Positions 11,404 through 23,250 of a stretch of 64,000 bases of DNA are shown piece by piece. The first letter of the stretch is position 1. The number at the start of each line of letters is the position of its first letter. The translations under genes were made by a program, and so were the position numbers. This DNA is from Patiria miniata (lineage: Eukaryota; Echinodermata; Asteroidea; Valvatida; Asterinidae): positions 747,020 through 811,019 of the forward strand of contig NW_024037047.1 in the NCBI RefSeq assembly GCF_015706575.1, given 5' to 3'. The notes under the pieces are model-generated. The model was not told the origin of the DNA. It did not search any database and saw only the letters and a list, made by a program, of their open reading frames with translations.

Positions 11404-12107
11404 ACCCCTCAGCCGAGAGGCTCGAGGGGTATTGTCACCGCCTAGGGCGTCTGACCGTCCGTCCGTCCGTCCGGGCAGCTTAGTTTCCGGATGATAACTT
11501 GAGTTAGAAATGTTGTTTGGGGTTGTAACCTCGGTAGGGGGTTGCCCTTAGAAGTAGGCAAGTTGGGATTGGTTTGGGGTCAAAAGGTCAAAGGTCAAGG
11601 TCACCGTGGTGAGTTAAAGGTAAATGGTTTCCGGATGATAACTTGAGTTAGAAATTAGACTTTGGTGTCTAACTTTGGTAGGGGGTTGCCCTTGGGAGTA
11701 GGCAAGTTGGGATTGGTTTTGGGGTCAAAAGGTCGAAGGTCAAGGTCACCGTGGTGAGTTAAAGGTAAATGGTTTCCGGATGATAACTTGAGTTGGAAAT
11801 GAGATTTTGGTGTCTGACTTAGGTAGGGGGTTGCCCTTGGGTACAGGCAAGCTGGGATTGGTTTTGGGGTCAAAATGTCAAAGGTCAAGGTCACCGTGGT
11901 GAGTTAAAGGTAAATGGTTTCCGGATGATAATTTCAGTTAGAAATGAAATTTTGCTGTCTAACTTCGGTAGGAGGTTTCCCATTGGTACAGGCATGTTGG
12001 GACTTGTTCTGGGGTCAAAGGTCAAGGTCACCATGTTGAGTTAAAGGTTAATGGTTTCTGGATGATAATTTGACTCCGGCTGAGGAGTTTCAACAGCAAC
12101 GCTGTTA
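11404..12107. repeat. Tandem array, unit about 144 bp, within a short-inverted-repeat element
   Basis: The word GTTTCCGGATGATAA starts at 11,483, 11,627, 11,772 and 11,917, and a changed copy at 12,054, so four full units of 137-145 bp. Each contains GGTAGGGGGTTGCCC, a block like GGCAAGTTGGGATTGG, and AAGGTCAAGGTCACC. The array is framed by CCCCTCAGCCGAGAGG with CTCGAGGGG on the left and ACTCCGGCTGAGGAGT on the right, which are loosely inverted. After the left frame come tandem CCGT units. This kind of repeat is common in marine invertebrate genomes; superfamily unknown. Confidence 0.8.
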
Positions 12108-12335
12108 TTTTAAAGTGTATACAAGCCATGTAGCTTGAAAGTCTTCAATAGAAAGGGTCAAATGTTCAATCTAGATGTGAGAGGAAAGTACACGGAAGGA
12201 AAAGAGATTGGAACCCAAGGCCCAATCCGCATGTTGGACTGGGTTAAAGATGACAACTTGTAAACGGATTAAGAATTTAGTTCGTTTATAAACGTGTAAA
12301 AACACATTTATAAACAAAATACGTTCTAAATCCGT

Positions 12336-12351
12336 GACGCGCGCGCGCGCG
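12336..12351. repeat. CG dinucleotide run
   Basis: Short GC/CG alternating tract in otherwise AT-rich DNA. Confidence 0.85.
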
Positions 12352-12385
12352 AACATCTCCATAAAAAGAGTTGTTTATGCGACTT

Positions 12386-12475
12386 ACTCGAATTACCCGA
12401 GCCGAAGGCGAAGGTAATTATCAGCATCCCAACTTCAACAGGCCTAAAACAGAATGTTTAAAACCTCCCAAGCAC
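12386..12475 (+). repeat. Half copy of the CGAAG-loop hairpin family
   Basis: AATTACC and GGTAATT enclose the loop CGAGCCGAAGGCGAA. To the right follow ATTATCAGCATCCCAAC, AACAGGCCTAAAACAGAATG and TTTAAAACC, matching the right arms at 6,393-6,438 and 21,053-21,104. The left arm is missing apart from the 7-bp stem. Confidence 0.6.
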
Positions 12476-14037
12476 AAGTTTGTTCACTCATAAAACCCTA
12501 TATTTTTTTGGGAGGGTGGCTGGTTTACATTTCAAGAATGTTGAAAGAAAAATGTAAGAATCAATTTTACCCACGGTTTAGTTATCATAATTCCCAAATA
12601 ACCTTTTTGTCTTTGTAGGCCTGCCTCTCTGAGATTGTTCACAAGTGTTTCAGAATATGGCAGTTTGCATGAAATTGGCAACTTTATCTGGTGTGGGAAC
12701 CCGAGGTAAGTACCTTGCTATATTTCTGCTACCTCATGCTGAAAACGTGCAAGGTTTTGCATCCTGAAAACCTATAAATCCCTCTATTGGAAAACACCTT
12801 TAAAAACCTAAATGCTGTTTTTCAAAACCGATTAAAAATCCAAAATTGATGAAGAGGGGCACTCTAAGGCCTGTTGGAAGTAATGTCCACAAACATAATT
12901 TTGCTTGAGAGTACAACAGCAAACTGCACGAGCAGTCTGTTTATATTTCTGATGATGATACCACTAACTGAGTTAATCTGTGACATTTTCCTTGAGTACG
13001 TCAGCGGTTCAACCCTTGGATTCCATCCCGCACTTCATCAGATTATAGTCCAATCGGCCAGATATCCATCTGTGACGTAACCATGGTTACAGCACTGAGC
13101 TGGCAATGCCTTCGTCTAATTTGTTCCTGGAGGAGAGTCATCATATATATGGCGATCCCAAATCAGCGTAATAACCTGGCCTCTCTCGGGATAACAAGAT
13201 TGAAAAATTGTAGGAATGCAACCCCTGATTCGGGTTACCGGCAGCCTTTTGCTTAAAGACGCTTTCTCGTCATGCTTCCGAATTCCCAGTGCAACACCGC
13301 CCTCCCTCAACATACGACCTCGATTGAGATTGTATTCATATTACATATGATGTGACTATTGGGCTTGTTGGCTATTCCCAATGGTACCAGCTTGTAGTCC
13401 CTTTATACATGGCCGACTCACCGACTGACTGAGTGTCACTTGGGATTTAACCTGATTGTTGGCTGGTGAAGAGGGCCTGGCAGTGATATTGTATAGGATG
13501 GCCCGTTATTGGCTAAATCTGGTCCATTGTGTACTCTCAGAAGCATGAAAAGGCTTCCTTGTGAATAGCCATTGTAAATCAATTAAATGGATTTGTTTTG
13601 CGATTGGGGCCAACTTTACCAGGCTAGCCTTGTCGCAAGATACGTCACTAGGCCTTTTCTCGAATCACCTTTTAGTTTCTTAGACATGAGCGCTCGAGCG
13701 GGGTCGGCAAACAGTCCCTTGGCAATTACTCGCGCAAAACTCCCGAGCGCAGTTAGGCTGATGCATGCGGTGATTCGTGATCACAACTATAACACCGATA
13801 CGATGTTCAATCACGAAGACCTATATGTTTGCATTACTGACGTCTACGTGATCATTTGATAATTTTGCTTCAAAGGGCTTTTGATCTTATTGACCACCTT
13901 TGTCCATTCTGTAATTTCATTGTTAGGTGTTTGAGAAGGCAAAGACATCTAACCAGTGTTTGAGTCGAGCCTAGAACCATGGAGCCAGCTCCATGCTAGA
14001 ACTTAGATTTTCACTCAATGTTATCTACATTGTAGAA
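12476..14037. other. Gene-free stretch
   Basis: Nothing recognised. Open frames of 60-90 codons here (for example 13,587-13,859 on the plus strand) show no domain or motif. Confidence 0.5.
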
Positions 14038-14290
14038 TGCCATGGTCTAGTGGTTACGGTGTTGACAGGAACAAGGTGTTTGTGCCCTTGGGCAAGACAC
14101 TTAACAACAGTTGTCTCTCTCCACCCAGGAGTATAAATGGGTACATGTGGGGGTAGATATCGGCTGCCGCGTGGTCTCGTGGTCTCGTGGCCTGATGAAC
14201 GGGGGAATAATAGTAAACCGCTTTAAGATTGTTGATACGATGGAAAGAGCTGTATAAGCACTACATTTTTTTATTTATTTATTTATTATT
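14038..14290 (+). mobile_element. tRNA-derived SINE, box B lost
   Basis: Plus strand: CATGGTCTAGTGGTTACGG (box A), then TGTGCCCTTGGGCAAGACAC, CAGGAGTATAAATGGGTAC, and a tail TGGAAAGAGCTGTATAAGCA followed by TTTA units. The box B part of the head appears deleted. Confidence 0.75.
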
Positions 14291-14869
14291 TTCCATGTAA
14301 ACTACCTAAGCGTCAGGATAATAAAGTTAACTTTAAAATTCATCTTTTTCTTTTTGAAAATTCCGAAAATATGAAATGAAACAAAGGACAAAAAACGGCA
14401 ATTGTAAGATATGTTGTGGTTTTTTAATTATATTTTTCATTTTTTTTATTTCTGTCCACATGGTTTACTCGAACGAGTGAATTATCAACACCAGTATTGG
14501 CAACAAAAACAGAGACTCAACTGTTTTGATTCAAGTGAAAGAAGTTTTAGTAGTATCAGCCGTTGGTTGTAATCCAAATAGTTGTCTTCGTCGTGGTTAA
14601 TTGCATAATGAATCATTTGATGAGTTATTTATTCAGTTCAGGGTTCATTGAAGAAGAGACAACACAGGCTTGTACAAATCAATACATTGTTTCTGTTTTT
14701 ACAACATCGGCCGGAGCCAATTAAGATTTCACTGGCTGTGTAAACAGAGTGGACAATACACAAGGTCGACCTTTATTGGGCCAACTCCCGGTCACACTTC
14801 GGTGACATTTGTTTAACGTTATGAGCCGAAACCTGTCGTGAGACAAACCAAACAAGAGTTTATTAATTA
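14291..14869. other. Gene-free, AT-rich stretch
   Basis: Nothing recognised. Confidence 0.5.
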
Positions 14870-15230
14870 GGCCAAAAAAAGGTCTCCGATTTTTGGTATG
14901 GAGCTTGCCCCAAAAGTGGTGCGGCGAAGCGGCTTTTTTTTTTACTATTTTTTTCTTCAAATGTCGGATGATGACTGCAAATGGTGCCCGATTAAACTTA
15001 GTGCAAAATATATGGGAGCCCAGAAGGCCACATAAAGCTTATACTCGATCGTAACCCTATCTAAAACACGTTAAAAATGTTCAGGAGAAGGGTTCCAGTC
15101 AAACCAGTGAGTTTAGCAGGTTTTGAGACATCATGTTACATTGAAGAAAAATGTTTAGTTTTGCCGACGCGCATGGCTACGGCGACGCGCGCGCAAACCA
15201 GAAACCGGATTTTTGGTGTTTTTTGTGTGT
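14870..15230 (-). mobile_element. Harbinger-like element, older copy of the one at 60,291-60,656
   Basis: Starts GGCCAAAAAAAGGTCTCCG after TTA and, in the opposite orientation, matches 60,291-60,656 along its length. Shared blocks include the GGCGACGCGCGCG segment, GCAAAAT, GAGACATCATG and ATACTCGATC. The far end is degraded beyond AGAAACCGGA. No transposase. Confidence 0.75.
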
Positions 15231-15979
15231 TTTATTTACCTCAAGGATTATTGTCCAAAAGCTCTTGCAGTGTTTAACAGTTTTCTTTAATTATTAAAAA
15301 CTACAAAACGCAGTTTGGTAGATATTTGATGAACGACGACCGTGGGTTTAATGCGTTGCGTGTTAGAGAAACGGCCTCGTTTTTCTGAGTATTTCCAAAT
15401 TAACAAGTTATCGGACGCGAGGGACTACGTCAAAATACATGTACTGGCAATTTGTTTTCATATCAGGCGTATCGCGTACGCGACGCGATAGGCAACCAAC
15501 CAGCATGCATCATCGTCGCGCCAGGTGTGGGCTTGGACCAATTACAGTGGCCGGTACTCCTGCCTTTGGGAATGAAGCACGGACATCGATATTTATTGGA
15601 GCCCTCAAAGGACAGGCAACGAAATGACCGAAACATCAACACAGCTCGCAATAACGTTGATACACGTCTAAATTTTCATTAAACGACACGCGGTTTAATC
15701 AAAGGCTGCCAGAGGCCACGTGTTAATCTCGTACTCGTATATCCCAGCGGAAATTGAGCAAAAGAATCTTAATTATACTGACAATCTGTAACACGCAAAA
15801 AAGTACCTTAAGAAATAAACAAAATAGAATCACGCGCAAAAGACAATTCCTCGCTGCGTTTCATATCGGCAAAACGCAGGACATTAATTCTCAAAAAAAA
15901 TCCTTTGCTGAAAACACAAGGATTTCAGTGATAATATCAAAATAAAAGGTTTTAGTCCTACTCAAATATACTGAGACGT
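15231..15979. other. Gene-free stretch
   Basis: Contains the CpG-rich segment 15,465-15,530. Overlapping short open frames on both strands there show no recognisable domain. Confidence 0.45.
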
Positions 15980-16333
15980 TAATAATAATAATAGTGGATA
16001 TTTATAAAGCGCACTTATCCACCAGGACTGGTGCTCAAGGCGCTACATCATTATTACCCCTGCTCATTGGGCACATGAAACATTCCAAATATCATTTCAG
16101 CTCCCTGAGGAGTATACAGCTCGATGCAGCCTGTTAGGCGCAAGGAAGCTAATTCAATCGCAATAACTATCTCTGCCCTCGTGGGTACCCATTTACTCCT
16201 GGGTGGAGAGAAGCAATGAGTGACAAAGTGCCTTGCCCAAGGGCACACGCACCATGACCCCGCCAGGACTCGAACCCACAACCTGCAGTTTTACCTGCAG
16301 AGCACGTGGTTAACCACGAGGCCACAGTACTCC
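15980..16333 (-). mobile_element. tRNA-derived SINE, full length with LINE-like tail
   Basis: Minus strand: head GTGGCCTCGTGGTTAACCAC and GTGGGTTCGAGTCCTGG (good box B), then GTGCCCTTGGGCAAGGCACT, CCAGGAGTAAATGGGTACCC, a unique middle, then GTAGCGCCTTGAGCAC and the tail GCGCTTTATAAATATCCACT plus ATT units. The tail resembles the end of the LINE at 5,026-5,706. Confidence 0.85.
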
Positions 16334-17099
16334 ACTTTCAATTTGAAAGTTAATTGATTACAAAAGACCAGTGTTTTCTAGTTTTTTTATATGAGCTATT
16401 ATGCATAGGTCTAATCTAATGCATTAAATTCATGATTAACTGAAATAATGCAATACCAACATCAGTGAAGATTAATAATTAAGGACTCCTAAGCCCCACT
16501 TGGAGATTGGTTGTTTTACACAGACTCTTTTGAGTAATGCAAATCTGTAAATAAAATTAACAACGCCATTGGCCGAACGTTCCATTATACTGAGCTTGCT
16601 GAGGCGGTGCATGCTTTCACCCATTCCATTTGTACGCCCCAACAAACCTATTTCAAATGTATTCCATCACAAAATAAACACAACTCGTGTTGTCACTCTC
16701 AAAGTTCATTTCCCTCATCCGTATGTTTATTCGAATGGACACATCTATGCTGCCACCACCTATTTTGAGCCTCGGGCTTTTTACTCAATACCAATTAAAA
16801 GATATTTCACCATCTATGCGATGATGCAAATCAAACACAACGGGTAAAAGGAATTACAGGATACCAGCCAACCAGGTCGTGTACCCTCTTCACCTGGTAT
16901 AGCTCCTGCACAGAAACCGATAGTTCAGTGATACTGGTTGGCAGCTGACTAGACCCCGAGGCGTCGATACAGTGGTGTCACCACCCACGGATGATGAGAC
17001 AACGAATGATCTCACAACTCCCGGGGCTTAAAACCCGAGCGCTCATCAATTTACTTCTGACGAGTTCAATCACCTGATGTCCGACTCGAGTAATTTATA
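16334..17099. other. Gene-free stretch
   Basis: Nothing recognised. Confidence 0.45.
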
Positions 17100-17690
17100 T
17101 CCTGTCATTAAAGGTGGACGCTCGTGAGGTTTACCAGGGTATCCAGCGTATAATTGGGAAAGATCTCCCGTCAGTTTCAGATATTTATAGTGCTAGATTC
17201 AGGAAGAAAGCCAGTGCCATTATTAGGGATAACTTTCATCAATCAAACGAGCTTTTTAAATTATTGGAATGAAGGAAGCGTTATCGAGTAGTCTAATGCA
17301 ACACAGGAAGCTTCAGAAGTTTTTATCCTGCCGCAATTATGCTTGGACCGAATGAAATGAAGTAACATGTCACTTAAGTCAATAAGACCAATCACCTCCA
17401 ATATTTTATTATACTTATTTATTATTATTTTGCTTTAAAGTACCTCTTAATTTGTAATCATTCTGAGTGTCATTTGCCATCTCCCTTTGTTTCTTTGTTC
17501 TCTCATCCACCCTCCCCTGCATCTTTCCACACCTTTCACACCTAATCATCCTTTTGTGTTTCTTCTTTCAGCCCTGCATGTTTGTGTGCACCCCCATGTT
17601 AATGTATGTACCTCTGTCATTTCTGTTTTAGCCTCTGAAGAAGAACTTGCTAAGTTCGCAACGTCAGGCGACATTAATTTTAAGATTTTT
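17100..17690 (+). mobile_element. Retroelement 3' remnant (non-LTR or Penelope-like)
   Basis: Plus-strand reading at about 17,112-17,340 gives DAREVYQGIQRIIGKDLPS, ARFRKKASAIIRDNFHQSN, then ELFKLLE, a stop, and RKRYRVV. This resembles the C-terminal end of non-LTR polyproteins, where a short 'HxLFxLLPSGRRYR' motif is followed by an N-rich end. Further right, TCTGAAGAAGAACTTGCTAA with GTTCGCAACGTC resembles a 3' region I associate with Penelope-like elements. Decayed; clade uncertain. Confidence 0.4.
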
Positions 17691-18217
17691 TTGTCATGTT
17701 TAAACTATTTTAGCAGCATTTAATGTTTAAAATTCAATGTTATAGTGTATTTCTTTGAATTAATGTTATTATGTACACGTATTAAGTATTGTAATGTTTT
17801 AATGAGCACGAGAACCACCGCAATGTTTGTTGTAATTATAAATAGCAGTACAACAAACTATCTCAAGCAAGCAACTTTTCCTCAGATCAGCCGATTTCCT
17901 CCTTTTTTTATTCCCATTTCTGTCATTCAAAATAGAAAAACACTGTACAAAGTCTTCTGAATTTTGAAATTTCCTCTTTTCTTTGTGAATGTACAGTTGC
18001 ATGCCTGCTATCTGTAAAGCGAGTTCCCGTTGAATTTTTTACATGGAAGTGATGACCATAAGAAACCAGTTTCTTGAAAATCGATTTCAACATTACATTC
18101 ATATTAGTGCAAATTGGGAGGGGGGATCACAAGTCTTCGTATTTGTCTTCCGTAATTTGAATTAGGGGACCTCATACACGAGACGTGATGTTATGGTCAA
18201 TCGACGAGCATCCAATT
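17691..18217. other. Gene-free stretch
   Basis: Nothing recognised. Confidence 0.45.
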
Positions 18218-18262
18218 TCCTTAGCGGGGGGTGGAGATGATTGATTGCATCGAAGTGTCATG
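18218..18262 (-). repeat. Small SINE fragment
   Basis: The plus-strand words GGGGGTGGAGATGATTGATT and AAGTGTCATGCCCAAGGACA correspond, on the minus strand, to the TCCTTGGGCA.GACACTT block and its neighbour in the SINEs at 7,572 and 8,950. Confidence 0.5.
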
Positions 18263-19293
18263 CCCAAGGACATACATCCCAAGACTCTCAATCATCGTAT
18301 GTTTGCTTTTGAATGATAAGAACGTCCTGTTAATCATATATCTTATTTTTCCCATCTAATGTTGGCCCTACATGACTTTGGAAAAGTCAACTTCTCAAGT
18401 TATATTTAGAGGCGGAGGAACTCCCACCATGTTTGCTTTCGTTATTATTTTGGTATCTTCTGATCGGCTCTTGAGTGATGCTGCCTCAACAGTTTTCGTT
18501 TGAGAGCCCTCCAAGGTGATGGATATTGCAATTTCCTGTTGTCATAGCAATCAGGATCCGCTGTCTTGAACTCTCAAGTGCTGCGAAATCTTCACTGCAA
18601 GTGGTTCACAAACAGCTAAGGATGCTGGGCAAGCAGTTGGCATGGTAACAAAATCAAGTGATTAGAGTAAAGCATCGGCTTAACGCGTGCTCCTTGGCAG
18701 AAAATGATAATAAATACCACAAGTTCACTCCCTCTGCGGATATGCCACTGATATGGAACTGATGACCGGTGTCTGATATTTCGGTGATGATATCGAAATT
18801 GATCAGGGGTGAAAAAGTCTTTAAATTTGTTTTGATAAAAAAGTACTTTTGTTGACCTTCTTGGTGCGGGTCGGCCACCGTTTAGAGTCGAGGTCATTGT
18901 GCTTTGTTGTATTAGGTAAAAAAAAAATAATGGCAACTTTAATGGCGAGACACTTCCTAGTAAATTATATTACATATCTGGAATAGTGTAGAGTCTCTGT
19001 AATGCTTTATATTTTAACTACCCATGACGAGTTTTATCGTCGCAGGCTGCGCAAGATGATTCTGTAGGTCTCCATGTGGTTCCACCGCGTAAATTGTTTG
19101 GTTTCGCTGCTGCGAGGGATAATTAAAAAGGTTGGGGGAGGTCGGAGTAGTCATACATGGGGTAATTAGAAGGCCTTTTTGTGCACATGTTTGTTAGAAT
19201 GTCTCCCCATGGTACCATTCCTGTAGAAGTGGTAATACTGGAGACAAATAAGTATTGTGGATGGTTGCGTAGATGCAGTGAATTTGAGAGCTA
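18263..19293. other. Gene-free stretch
   Basis: Nothing recognised. Confidence 0.45.
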
Positions 19294-19502
19294 CACTGAA
19301 AATGCCTGGGTTAATTTTACCCAAGCAAGGGTGAAAACTGCAACTACCAAATTAAATTTAGTCTGGTATGACCACAAGTTTGGGTTGAATTTAACAGAAA
19401 TTCTAATATAACCCAAACAATTGGGTAAAGGACAACCCAATTTTGGGTAGTTGCAGTTGTCACCCTTGCTTGGGTAAAATTAACCCAGGCAATTTTTCAG
19501 TG
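19294..19502. mobile_element. 209-bp palindromic TA-flanked element
   Basis: TA at 19,292-19,293 and 19,503-19,504. Arms of about 60 bp are inverted with few changes: CACTGAAAA, GCCTGGGTTAATTTTACCCA, AGCAAGGGTGA.AACTGCAAC, TACC. This fits a Tc1/mariner-type non-autonomous element (TA duplication). It would fold into one long hairpin. Confidence 0.8.
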
Positions 19503-19504
19503 TA

Positions 19505-20896
19505 GCTGTCGGGAAAAGTTCATGGTTACTGATCAATGGACTAAGCGTGAGGTATTTGACATAAAGGGTGTCACGAAAAAAAAACAACCTCCAAGCTCCC
19601 TCTTTTTCCCCACCTTTTAAAAATACATCGCAAATGTTGATACTTGTACATATTTGAAGGGTATAGTTCATTAGCTTTTCAACAACGGCAAAATATTTCC
19701 AATCGGTTAAATTTTTATTGAGTCATGGCCAATTCAAAATAAGAGCCGATTTTTCAATCTGTCCACGGTCTCAATCATTTGTCAGGAGGGTAATGGATTT
19801 GGGAAGAGGGTAGTTATGCTCTCTTCAATGTTTTAATCTTTCTTTCTTTATTTGGTCCTTTTTATCTCTTATTTTTTCAACAATGGATTTTTATCCTTTT
19901 GGAAGTGATGTTAGTCCAGAAAAGGACTGTTTTGTTAACTTCTGAGATGTTTACTGTGCTGCTCTGTCTCAGCCCTACTTGGTGGCCCTTTTTTTCACGG
20001 ATGCCCGTGTTCTTATTGCGGCAGTCAAAATATCAGTCGCCGTAGACAAAATGAAAGGCGGCGCTTGTTTTCAATTGCCCATAACTCAATAAATAGGTTT
20101 TCCCTGACAATTTCGGCAAATGTGCGTTTGAATTTGTAAAACATAAATTCAATTTGGCGCTGAATTTGAGAACGACGTACATCCTGGTTTCATTTTCATT
20201 ATAACTTGCATTTGATTTCATTTTGCATCAATCAAAATAATGAATGAATGTGAAATAACTACGCTGCATCGACAGTCCTGTTTATTACGTCACGATTTAC
20301 TATGTTTTGTTTGCTGCCCCAACGACGACTTTTACACAAATCGCACGTTCGGGTCGAAACAGGACCTGAAAAACAGCTCTCAAAAGTACCTTTTGTACTC
20401 ATTTCATGACAGACACATGGTTTTTATTTCATCACACCTTAGGCTACATATACCTGAAAAATGACGGAAATGTCTTCGAGCATTTCACAACCTCTTTAAG
20501 GTTTCGGTTTTTTTTCCGGAGGCAGCCTGGACAAAAAAAAGGTCGTAATGTGTGTCGATGAAAAGTTTATTGTCTCTTAGACCTTTTGGGGGTCTTCTGA
20601 ACAATTTTTCGTTGTGTTCTTCTGTTGCAACAAATGTTTATAAGTTGACATTTACTCGATGTTGAACATTTTCATGGCGTTCCTGGGCAAAGGGTTCAAC
20701 TGCATGATATTTTGCATGACTTTTTCCGTGATGTGGAGACTTGCAATAGAATTTGTTCACGAGTCGGCCACATTAAATTAAAAGCGAGGTAAACTCTTCA
20801 TATTTGGAAATTGCGAGTAGGAATGAAAACAATGAAACAAAAGTTGATTACAAAGTAATACAGTCTACTCTGATGAATATTATATAATTTGTATTT
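19505..20896. other. Gene-free stretch
   Basis: Nothing recognised beyond simple T and A runs. Confidence 0.45.
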
Positions 20897-21104
20897 ATAA
20901 ATACCTAAGACCGTTTACGCATTCCTATTGGTCGAGAGCCCGTCGCGTGGCCGGTCTTAAACGGATGATAAAGACACGGCTAGCTGGTCTTAAACACTTT
21001 TCCAGTGCCACATGAAATTTGGACTCTCATGAAATCCGGTGCCTTCGCCTCGGGTAATTATCACCCATCCAGACTCACACCGGTTTTAAACAGAGTGTTA
21101 TAAT
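20897..21104 (+). repeat. Dispersed repeat with CGAAG-type loop, fuller copy
   Basis: Left 150 bp match 6,773-6,912 in reverse. The right part has CCTTCGCCTCGGGTAATTAT, then CACCGGTTTTAAACAGAGTG and ATAATACC, matching 6,393-6,438 and 12,413-12,470. Ends ATAAATACCTAAGACCG and TTATAATACC are loosely inverted (GGTATT type). About 208 bp; no coding capacity. Confidence 0.7.
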
Positions 21105-21489
21105 ACCTCCGAAACACACATTTATTCCCTAAATTAAACACACCCTAGAGTTTTAAGCCACATTAAAAAGAAAACAGAAAGAGGGGTGTGGAATGCACTC
21201 CAATCATAAATTAGTCTGGCACCATCCCATTCAACAGTTTACAATTTATAAAACGGAGTCACGGAACACGATCGCAAATGGCCGAACGAATCATGGACTA
21301 TAGGTTCCAGACGAGTATGATAGACTGCCAAAGACCTCAGTGGTAATTACGCTGATTTGGGCAATTTGCTGGTCTGGAGCCATAAGGTTGCAGACTAGTA
21401 AATCGGTCCGAAATTGCCTACACCGGCCAAATCACGATTTGCATGCCCTCAAAATCTTCAGTATTTGAGCATACTGTGGGCCATGAACT
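21105..21489. other. Gene-free stretch
   Basis: Nothing recognised. Confidence 0.45.
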
Positions 21490-21990
21490 AGAGGGTTTGT
21501 GTAAAAAAAAACAAAATATGGGTGGGAGCCGTGCACAGGACTGTGAGCTTGTACTGTACTTCCGTTCAATTTAGATGAATTTGGTACCCTTAAAAGCGCT
21601 CTATTTTGCAATGGAGTGTATGCATCGTTTTTCAAAATGGCGATGGGCTTCAGGACTTTTTTAAGGGGTGATCATCTTCGGATGGAAATTTCTCCTAAAA
21701 GTCATCAGTTGACCCCCCGTAAATTGAAAAGAAAATGAAAGATGATGAAATAAGCTTCAATTTGTTGTGTGTCTCGAACATCTTGAAGAGTTGTGAGTAT
21801 TTTTCCCGAATTTCTGAAGTGGGAGCATTATCGTTGGGGTCAATGGAAGTTTATTTACTGGTCTGCAACCATATGGTCTGTACAAGTCATGGACAAGTTT
21901 ATAGTGCGCCCTCAATCTCGAAAGTTGTTTGCTCACGATTTCACAATGAAGAGATAGTATCAATATCTCACTTTGGTATTTTCAACAAAA
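21490..21990 (+). repeat. Dispersed repeat, copy 1 of 3
   Basis: Shares ordered blocks with 38,850-39,245 and 39,660-40,140: GCATCGTTTTTCAAAATGGC, GAAAAGAAAATGAAAG, TTGAAGAGTTGTGAGTATTT, GAAGTGGGAGCATT. Moderately diverged, no inverted ends found, no coding frame preserved between copies. Class unknown. Confidence 0.55.
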
Positions 21991-22789
21991 TGTATTGAAG
22001 AAGTTTCGTATGTCTTACATGCGGCTTTCGCCGATTCAAATCTTCTGGTTATTTTCCGCCGTCGCGAGCTAAACAAATATTGAGCATCACCCACGGGATC
22101 AGACGTGTTGACAAAAGCTAGTAGGCTTGTTGAACGATGGAAGATTGACAGTTAATTGCGTCGTATTGAGTTACCGTCTAATTAACCGTAGCTAGCTGCC
22201 ACGCGCCACAGCAAACAACAACTTAATTTTCCCGCCTAATTAGCCACCTGAGAGAGTTTGTGCATTTCTTGATTAAATAAAAACACCCGTAAACTAATTA
22301 TCCAGAGGGCGATGCTGTCTGGTGCGGCACGGATGGACGGATGTACGGGAGGGATGATATATTGGGAGAGCAATTTGTTTTGACACAACTTAATTTCCCC
22401 GACATGTTGTCACTGAGCATAATCGATACATGTTAATCGAAGAGCCGGATGTTCGGATGTTCCAGTCATAAACGTTGAACGACATCGAAGTTGCGGCCGT
22501 CATACCAAAGTGCTGATCGACAGATTTTGAAATATTCCACAACATATCGAATTGATGGGCATAGACGTTGAAGTAAAAAGAAGGGGAGAGCCAGTGATAT
22601 ATCCAACGCGGTGTTGGGAGGGGGGAGGATCGCTTCCAACAACACTAAATTTTGCCATTTTTAAGGCAAATGAAAGCATCAGCATCTCACAACCGCTTGT
22701 GGTATAACCTGCTGTGCCCCCTCTCTGTAGGCTTATTCTTGAACAACTCCAAATCGAATGTTTTCCGCTTTGAACAGCGTCCCCATTAG
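21991..22789. other. Gene-free stretch
   Basis: Nothing recognised. Confidence 0.45.
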
Positions 22790-23250
22790 TGAGATGCTGC
22801 CCCCCCCCCCCCACATCCACCCGACCATCCCATATTTTGATTTTGTGGCGGCTGGGAGACCGGACAAATCCTGGCTACGTGGAAGCACGGAGGGTCTGCC
22901 GACCCCCCCCCCCCCCCCGACACAGAACCTGGGCACGCTGGAGGGGGGGGGGGTAACTAAAAGCACCCCTCCCCGATCCTAGCCCCCCCCCCCCCTCCAG
23001 GTTGTCATTTTGTTATTCTTTTTTTTTTTTTTTTTAGTCCCACGATTTGACCTTGTGATATGTATGTGGCCTATTTTCGAATAGTATAATAGGGATGTAA
23101 GTGGCGCCACCGATGTCAAAATAGTCTGTCCCTCCACAAAAAAAAAAAAAATTACGGCAAAAATTTTGGGAACTTCTAAAAAAATTTGAAAACAAAATTG
23201 TGAGCCCCCCCCCCCCACCAGAATCCTGGGTGCGCCACTGATCCGTGTCA
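22790..23250. repeat. Cluster of C, G, T and A homopolymers; probable hAT-like end
   Basis: Runs of 9 or more C or G lie near 22,801, 22,905, 22,945, 22,983 and 23,206, with a T run near 23,019 and an A run near 23,138. The right border on the minus strand reads CAGTGGCGCACCCAGGATTC. A CAGTGGCG start followed by a poly-G stretch is seen in hAT-like non-autonomous repeats; a similar CAGTGGCGTAACTAAG start lies at about 34,076. The opposite end was not found. Confidence 0.45.

Noticed and set aside
11655-11894. Proline-rich minus-strand open frame
   Set aside because: Produced by the 144-bp tandem units; composition follows the repeat, not a protein.
17487-17723. Small secreted protein
   Set aside because: Frame runs through the 3' end of a decayed retroelement; Phe/His/Pro-rich composition follows a C/T-rich tract.
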